Assembly: GCA_027257055.1 (NCBI GenBank)
Contig: JAPVLO010000138.1
Location: 6,076,001-6,140,000 of the forward strand
Source of the DNA: Cephalopachus bancanus
Lineage: Eukaryota; Chordata; Mammalia; Primates; Tarsiidae
Direction: 5' to 3'
DNA: 64,000 bases
Positions 58,580 to 64,000 of this stretch are shown here, in pieces (position 1 is the stretch's first letter; the number at the start of each line of letters is the position of its first letter). The translations under genes and the position numbers were made by a program. The notes under the pieces were generated by a model. The model saw nothing but the letters and a program-made list of their open reading frames with translations. It did not search any database and was not told the origin of the DNA.

Positions 58580-59890
58580 CATTTATTTTTGTTTCCACTT
58601 CCATTTCTTTCTTCTTTAACAATTTAATTTAAACATATCAGTTTTACATTTTTAGAATTGTTTTTGAGTTGCCCTACAATTTCCAATATACATTTTTAAC
58701 CAATCTAAGTCAATAACTCTATACCATTTCATGTGTATTGAAAAACATAATAAGAATTCTCAGTTTCTCCAATTATTTCTTCATGGTATTGCTATCATTC
58801 GTTTTACTTATCCATATGCTGCAATTACCCAGTACATTATTACTTTAAGCAATCATCTTTTAGATTAATTTATACTAAGAAAAATCAAAAGAAAATAGTT
58901 TACATTATTTACTACTCTGATGGACTTTCTTTATGTACGGATGATCTTAGTTCTAACCAATATCTTTTTCCTTCTCCCTGAAGAACTTGTCCAATTTTTC
59001 CTGCAGGGCAGACCTGCTGGCAATAAATTTCCTGGTTTTCTTTGTCTGAGAAAGTCTTTTATTTTTTCTTTACTTTTAATGTAATATAGAACTTCACAGA
59101 ACTTTTGTCTTCACACTCTTTTTCATCATACTTTAAATGTTGCACTTTATTTTATTATTACTTGTTTGGTCCCGATAAGAAATCAACTGAAATAATGCAT
59201 TCTACATAGGTTACATGCTTTAATTATTTGCCTTTTTTAAAATTTGTCTTCTTTTTATAGTTTATGTATGATGTAGTTAAATGTCATTTTTTCTTGCATT
59301 TATTTTTCCTGGTTTTGAAAGTTATGTCCTTTGAAATTGTTCCATATTTCTTAAAAATTCTGTTTTTTTAAAAAAATATTTCATTCATGTGCTTGAGTTT
59401 GAGTAGTTTCTGGTGTTTTCAAGTTTGCTATTCATCATTTTCTCTATCAAGTATACTGATGTACCATCAAAGGAATGTTTAATTTCTATTATAGTATGTT
59501 TGATTTCTATTCTCTTTGACAGTTCCCAGAGTTTACAACTATTTACATTATTTACTGTTTCTACACACTCTCTACTTTTTTCCATTAGAATCTATAAAAT
59601 ATTGATCACAGTATATTAAATGCCCTATTTGGGAATCAAAACAACTGTCTCATCTGAGTCTGTTTCTAATGTTTTCTTTGTCTCTTTAGGCTATTTTTTT
59701 AGTATATCTTGTAATTTTTATTGAAATCTTTAGTGTGTGACATGATATTATTCTGCCAAGAAGTTGAGCTGTGTCTAATGTTTCTTGCAGCTTTAAGGGC
59801 TAGAGGTCTGACATTCTTTTGGCATCCTTCTTTGCTATCTTTGAGTTTTCCTAAGAACACTTCTTTCCATAATCTGTACAATTAGCCAAT
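58580..59890 (-). mobile_element. Old LINE-1 (5' UTR/ORF1-side, L1M-type), antisense
   Basis: 'gcagacctgctggcaataaa' with 'tggttttctttgtctgagaa', 'tctcatctgagtctgtttct' and 'tgtaatttttattgaaatct' are, in this order, the antisense of the 5' part of an ancient L1. No frame is open. It abuts the younger antisense L1 that begins near 60,010. Confidence 0.75.
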
Positions 59891-60029
59891 GCTGTTTGTA
59901 ACCCTCTGTTGTCGTACTGGACATTTGGTGGTGTGGCAGTAAAATATGAAGGATGGGACACAGTCTGTCAGTCTGTGATCCAGTGATTAAATCACAGATT
60001 TTTAGTGGGCATGTGTCTCTGGACTGAAA

Positions 60030-61620
60030 CATTTATTTATTTATTATTTTAAAGATGTGGGGCACAGTTCAGGATTAGGTATACAAGTGATCATTGTACA
60101 GGTAAAGTTTGGGCCTTCCTTTGGTCCTCAGTTTGCCTGGTTTGAGATTAGGTATCCCTGTTGATGTTGTGTCCTCCCCACCCCAGGAGTATCTTGTTAC
60201 TGCTAATCCCTTTCTTATAGTATTATGGTAAATGTTCATGAGTGATAACATATGGTACATGTTCTTTGTTGCTGTGATAGTTCACTGAGTATGATCGACT
60301 CAATCCATCCAAGCTGCTGGCAAGTCCATATGTTTCTCCTTCTTTATGACTGCATAATATTCCATTATGTATATGTATCACATTTTTTTTAAAATCCAGT
60401 CCAATTTTGATGGACAGCATAGTTAGTTCCATGTCTTGGCTATTGTGAACGGTGCTGCAAAAAACATGCATGTGCAGGTATCTTTTTTGTAGAATGATTT
60501 GAGTACTTCTGGGCATCTTCCCAGTGCGGTTTTGATTTGCATTTCTCTGGTGATTGGTTAGGCTGAGCACTTCCATGTGGCTGTTGGCTACTCGTATATC
60601 TTTTGAGAAGTGTCTATTCATGTCTTTTGCCCACCTTTTAAATGGTGTGTTTGTTTGTTTGTTTCCATTTGGCATATGTGAGGTCCTTGTAGTTCCTGGG
60701 TAGGCCTTTGTCAGATACACAGTTAGTAAATATTTTTTCTTATTCTGTGGGCTATCTCCCCACTCTCTTGATGGTTTCATTTGCTTTGCAGAAGATTTTC
60801 AGTTTGATAAGGTCCCACTTGTCTATTTTATTTCTTATGGTAAGGGGACTTGGGGGTTTGTTCAGTATCAATCTCTTTAGTGTCCATGTCTTTGTGGGTT
60901 TGAGGGAAATTGTTTTGGTGTTGATATTTATTTTTATTTCATTGTGGTCTGAGAAGGTGCATGACAGTATTTTGATCTTATGAAATTTTTTTCTGCTTGA
61001 TTTATGGCCGAGTATGTGATTGATCTTTAGTATGCTCCATGTGGTGATAAGTAGAATGTATATTCTGTGCTTGTTGGGTGGAGTGTTATGTAGTTTTCTA
61101 TTAAATCCATAAAATCCATGGATTTAATAAGTTAAATCCATGGTCAAGTGTCAAATTGAGGTTCCAGACCTCTTTGTTGTTAGTGGTTTATTTAAGTCCC
61201 CAGATATAACAGTGTTAGAGTCAACATCTTGTTTTAGCTTACTTAATAGTTGCTTTATAAACACTGTATTGTGTGTATATATGTTTAGGATGGATATTTC
61301 TTGTTGATGGATTCAACATTTGATCATTATATCATGTCCTTTTGTATCTTTTACAATTTTTGATTGCCTAAAAGTTGTTTTGTCTGATATTAAGATCATG
61401 ACTCCTGCTTTCTTTTGTGATCCATTTGCCTGGAAACTCATTTTCCATCCTCTAACTTTGAGTCTATGTGCCTCCCATGTAGTGAGATGAAATTCCTGGA
61501 TGCAGCAAATAATTGGTCAAAATTTTTTATCCAGCTTTCCATTATGTGCCTTTTCAGTGGTGCATTTAGTCCATTCATGTTCAGACTGATTATTGAAATG
61601 TGATTGTTTATCCCTGTCAT
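60030..61620 (-). pseudogene. LINE-1 ORF2, internally deleted
   Basis: The start codon is at 61,618-61,620 (MTGINNHISIISLNMNGLNA). The endonuclease domain reads in broken frames to about 60,850, where it jumps to the C-terminal part of ORF2 ('catttctctggtgattggtt' at 60,540 is late ORF2 in antisense). A second smaller gap lies at about 60,515-60,525. The catalytic RT motifs are absent. Inactive. Confidence 0.85.
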
Positions 61621-61799
61621 AAGGTTCTTATAAAGTTTTTCTTTCTTTGCATGTTTGTTTTCTTTTAGCTTTTGGGTTGCTGTATGTGTGTGTTTTCAAG
61701 TTTGTTGTTGCAATGTATTCTCTGTTGATTCTGTGATCTGCTATTCCCTTGGGAAGTGCATAGTTGTTTTTTTTTTCTTTCTTCTGTGCTTAGTACTTT

Positions 61800-62728
61800 T
61801 TAAACCATCTCTTGTAGAGATAACCTGAAAGATATTTCTTCCCTTAGGAATTGGATATCTGGGAAGGATTTTAATTCTCTGTTATTAATGAAGCTGAGTT
61901 GCTGGCTAGGAAATTCTTGGTTGAAATTTTTTATCTTTGAGACTTTGAATATTGAACTCCAGTCCCTTCTAGCTTGTACTGTTTCTGCCAATAGATCTGC
62001 TGCTATTCTGATTGGTTTTCCCAGGTAGTTAGTCTGACTTTTTTCTCTTGCTGTCTTTAGAATTTTTTCTTTCATGCCTATTTTGTGTAGGCAAATTATT
62101 ATGTGTCTAGAAGTTGGTCTTTTCATTTGATGTCTTGAGAGGTTCTCTGTATCTCTTGTGTTTAGATGGTCACATATTTGGTGAGATGAGGAAAGTTTTC
62201 TTGGATAACCTCCTTGAATACTTGCTGCAAGGTGTTCTCCATTTCTCTTTCTTCTCCTGGGATACCAATCAGGCATTAGTTTGGCCTCTTGAGATAATCA
62301 CACATCACTTGAAGGCTTTGCTGTTTCTCTCTGTTTTCTTTCTATGTTTTTTACAATGGAGTTAATTTCATGTTTTGGTAGTCAAGTCCTGAGATTCTTT
62401 CTATTGCTTGGTTAATTCTGCTTTCCATGCTTGTCATCTTGTTATTTATTTCCTGGATGAAATTTTCATGCCCAAAATCTCTGTCACAAGTACTTTCAGT
62501 GTTGCGTCTTGTCTTTCTTGAGTCTTACTCACTTTTTGTATCCATTTCCTAATCCCCGTTGTATTCTGGGGTCAGTTGTTGGTGATTTCCATTGTTTGGG
62601 CTCTAAGGTCGGATTTTTCAGATGTTTTCTCTTTGTAACACTAAAAATTGCCTGTATTCCTCCATTGATTTTTCCTCATTTGTGACAGATCTCTCTTTTT
62701 TTTCTTTAGTTCCATTATTCAGTGGCAT
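61800..62728 (-). pseudogene. LINE-1 ORF1, frameshifted
   Basis: ORF1p is the trimeric RNA-binding protein of the L1 particle. The start is likely the ATG at 62,726-62,728 (minus strand), giving about 309 codons, close to the usual ~330-340. The stretch from 62,276 to 61,800 is open for 158 codons and holds the RRM end and C-terminal domain (RHIIICLHK, then KPIRIAADLLAETVQARRDW and PSQQLSFINN). The N-terminal part needs at least one frame change. Best-preserved coding piece of L1 in the window, but still dead. Confidence 0.85.
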
Positions 62729-63112
62729 TTTGAGAGGTTTTCACTTCTAATGTTTGTTCAGCCCTCTATTCTTTCCTGATCAGGGCTCTGAATTTGTTCT
62801 ATTTTAAAACAGGGCTGTGAGTGGGAAGCTTTGCTGTCTCTTGTAGTTTTGACAGTCGAATAAGGTACAGGATAGGGAGCTAGGATTCAGGAATGACTTG
62901 CAAATCACAATGTTCACTGATTGTGGTACTGATTCCCTGAGAGCCACTCCCCACTACCACTCTATATGATGATGCACTGGGTACATGTGTGTACTTCTTG
63001 AGTCCAAGAGGCAGTAAAAGCCATGAGGAAAACAGAAAAAAGTGGAATGAATGAGACAGACAAAAAAAAAGACATACAGAATAGCAAGGGCAGAAACCAA
63101 AGCAAAAAATAA

Positions 63113-63114
<2 letters not shown>

Positions 63115-63154
<40 letters not shown>
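63115..63154. repeat. (CA)n microsatellite in L1 5' UTR
   Basis: About 19 CA units. The minus-strand frames with Cys-Val repeats at 62,880-63,360 arise from it. Confidence 0.96.
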
Positions 63155-63155
<1 letters not shown>

Positions 63156-63560
63156 AAAACAACCTGGAAGAACAACAAAGCATAACAAAAAAACAACAAC
63201 AAAAAACAGGAAAACTGAATACACACATGACCAACTGAAAATGAAAGGAGAAGAAAAAAAAAGAAAAGGAACCCTCATACAAGAATTCACACACACATTG
63301 AACTAAAAAATGAGAACAAAAAAGCAAAAGCAAACAAACAAAAAGCTGAAAGATGTACACTTAATTCTTCATGTACACACATAAACAGAAAACAAAAAAT
63401 GAAAGAAGAAAGAGAAAAAAAGAAGAAAGAAAAAAGAAAAAAGAAAAGGGGTGGAGGGATACAGAGCAAACCCTCACATACACATTCATGCACAAAGAAA
63501 AATATTAAAAAATGAAAAAACAAACAAAAAAACAAAACCAACCCCCACTCCCCCAAAAAA
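63155..63560. repeat. A-rich low-complexity stretch in L1 5' UTR
   Basis: Plus-strand A-rich text with C, G and AAG/AAAC units (for example 63,403-63,450). On the minus, sense strand it is T-rich. Frames across it are artefacts. Confidence 0.85.
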
Positions 63561-64000
63561 GCCTGCTGTCTTGTGGCAGGGTCTGGAATTGTTTCTCTCA
63601 GTCGCTCCTTTGTTGTCTCCTGCAGAGCTTGGCCTCATTCAGTTTCTCCCCAGTGTCTGGACCAAAGAAGGAGGAAGGGGTAGTGGGGGTGGGTGGGACT
63701 GCAGTCCTCCCCTCCCACTCTTAAATGGTCAGGGGGATCCCTTCTGGTGGGGAGGTGCAGGACTGTCTCTTCCCCAGGTACTGGTGGGAGGAGGGTGCCC
63801 TAGCCAGTTCCATCCTGGAGTGGAGCCCTCATATTGTGGCTAATGTCCAGGCTCCACATGGGTTTGTCCCTCTCAGTCATGTCCCAGTCATGTGTGTCTG
63901 ATGTTCTGAGCATTGCTGCGGGGGAGGGGGTTGGGTCAACCCCAGACTCACTACTGATCTCCTTGGAGGCCTTCCTCATCCTTTTCTGGCCACACCTTTG

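Larger units (their letters stand above)
60010..64000 (-). mobile_element. LINE-1, antisense, with RT deleted; runs off right edge
   Basis: On the minus strand, from the right: a 5' UTR (62,729-64,000 and beyond), ORF1 (about 61,800-62,728), the inter-ORF spacer, the ORF2 endonuclease (about 60,850-61,620), then directly the C-terminal part of ORF2 and the 3' UTR ending near 60,030. The reverse transcriptase, about 2.3 kb, is missing. The 5' UTR is GC-rich at its far end (63,560-64,000), and T-rich on the sense strand in the middle (63,060-63,550), as in other primate L1s. Confidence 0.88.

Noticed and set aside
62880..63360. Minus-strand frames with Cys-Val repeats and hydrophobic runs resembling membrane proteins
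   Set aside because: CA microsatellite and T-rich L1 5' UTR sequence translated; no gene.
1..64000. CRISPR arrays, bacterial operons or phage genes
   Set aside because: The sequence is primate nuclear DNA; regular repeats seen are microsatellites and transposons.
1..64000. Host protein-coding exons
   Set aside because: No frame outside repeats showed a recognisable domain with plausible splice sites; absence by eye does not exclude small exons or non-coding RNAs.

Overview
The window is nuclear DNA from a primate and consists almost entirely of transposable-element sequence. It carries about fourteen Alu elements (an SLA/7SL-derived dimer found only in primates), many LINE-1 (L1) pieces of several ages, a Tigger-type DNA transposon, a gammaretrovirus-like endogenous retrovirus (ERV), several probable solo LTRs, one MIR and other old DNA-transposon fragments. 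The young Alus share a head reading GGGCTCGGTGGCTCAGCC, a linker ACAATAAATCAAAAA and a right arm with GGCCGGGAGCGGCCACTGC. From memory this is neither the usual human AluS/Y, nor the lemur, nor the galago type, so I lean towards a tarsier. That is an inference. I found no host exon, no intact gene and no complete RNA gene. The open frames are repeat-derived or chance. This looks like intergenic or deep-intronic DNA.

Layout: 1-24.8 kb is AT-rich single-copy-looking DNA broken by L1 and Alu insertions. Its clearest event is a twin-primed (5'-inverted) L1 at 3539-4609 with perfect 19-bp target duplications. 24,834-31,947 is a nested stack: a Tigger transposon bounded by TA, split by a 5.6-kb defective gammaretrovirus-like provirus (25,980-31,613). 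Each of these two elements has its own Alu insertion. 32-40 kb holds a locally duplicated block with an inverted snippet, an old L1, an old Alu and a tRNA-Ser 5'-half insertion that share one target site. 40-47 kb holds probable LTRs, one with five CCAAT boxes on the minus strand, a split DNA-transposon-like repeat, a young long inverted repeat and an older direct repeat. 50-57.4 kb has an old L1 and then a near-full-length L1 with a 5' UTR, an inverted ORF2 piece in place of most of ORF1, and a broken ORF2. 58.6-64 kb is antisense L1 of two ages; the younger one runs off the right edge with its 5' UTR.

The provirus is heavily broken. It keeps two LTRs (about 10-11% apart by hand count), a tRNA-Pro-like primer site, an open matrix/p12-like gag segment, a deletion from capsid into reverse transcriptase, a frameshifted integrase and only the start of env. 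It cannot encode a complete virus. I did not find a new functional system. The most unusual observations are structural: the tRNA-half/Alu shared target site, the Alu fragment replacing L1 sequence, the young inverted repeat, and the duplicated block with its inverted junction fragment. All repeat boundaries are by eye and good to roughly ±20 bp unless a duplication fixes them.
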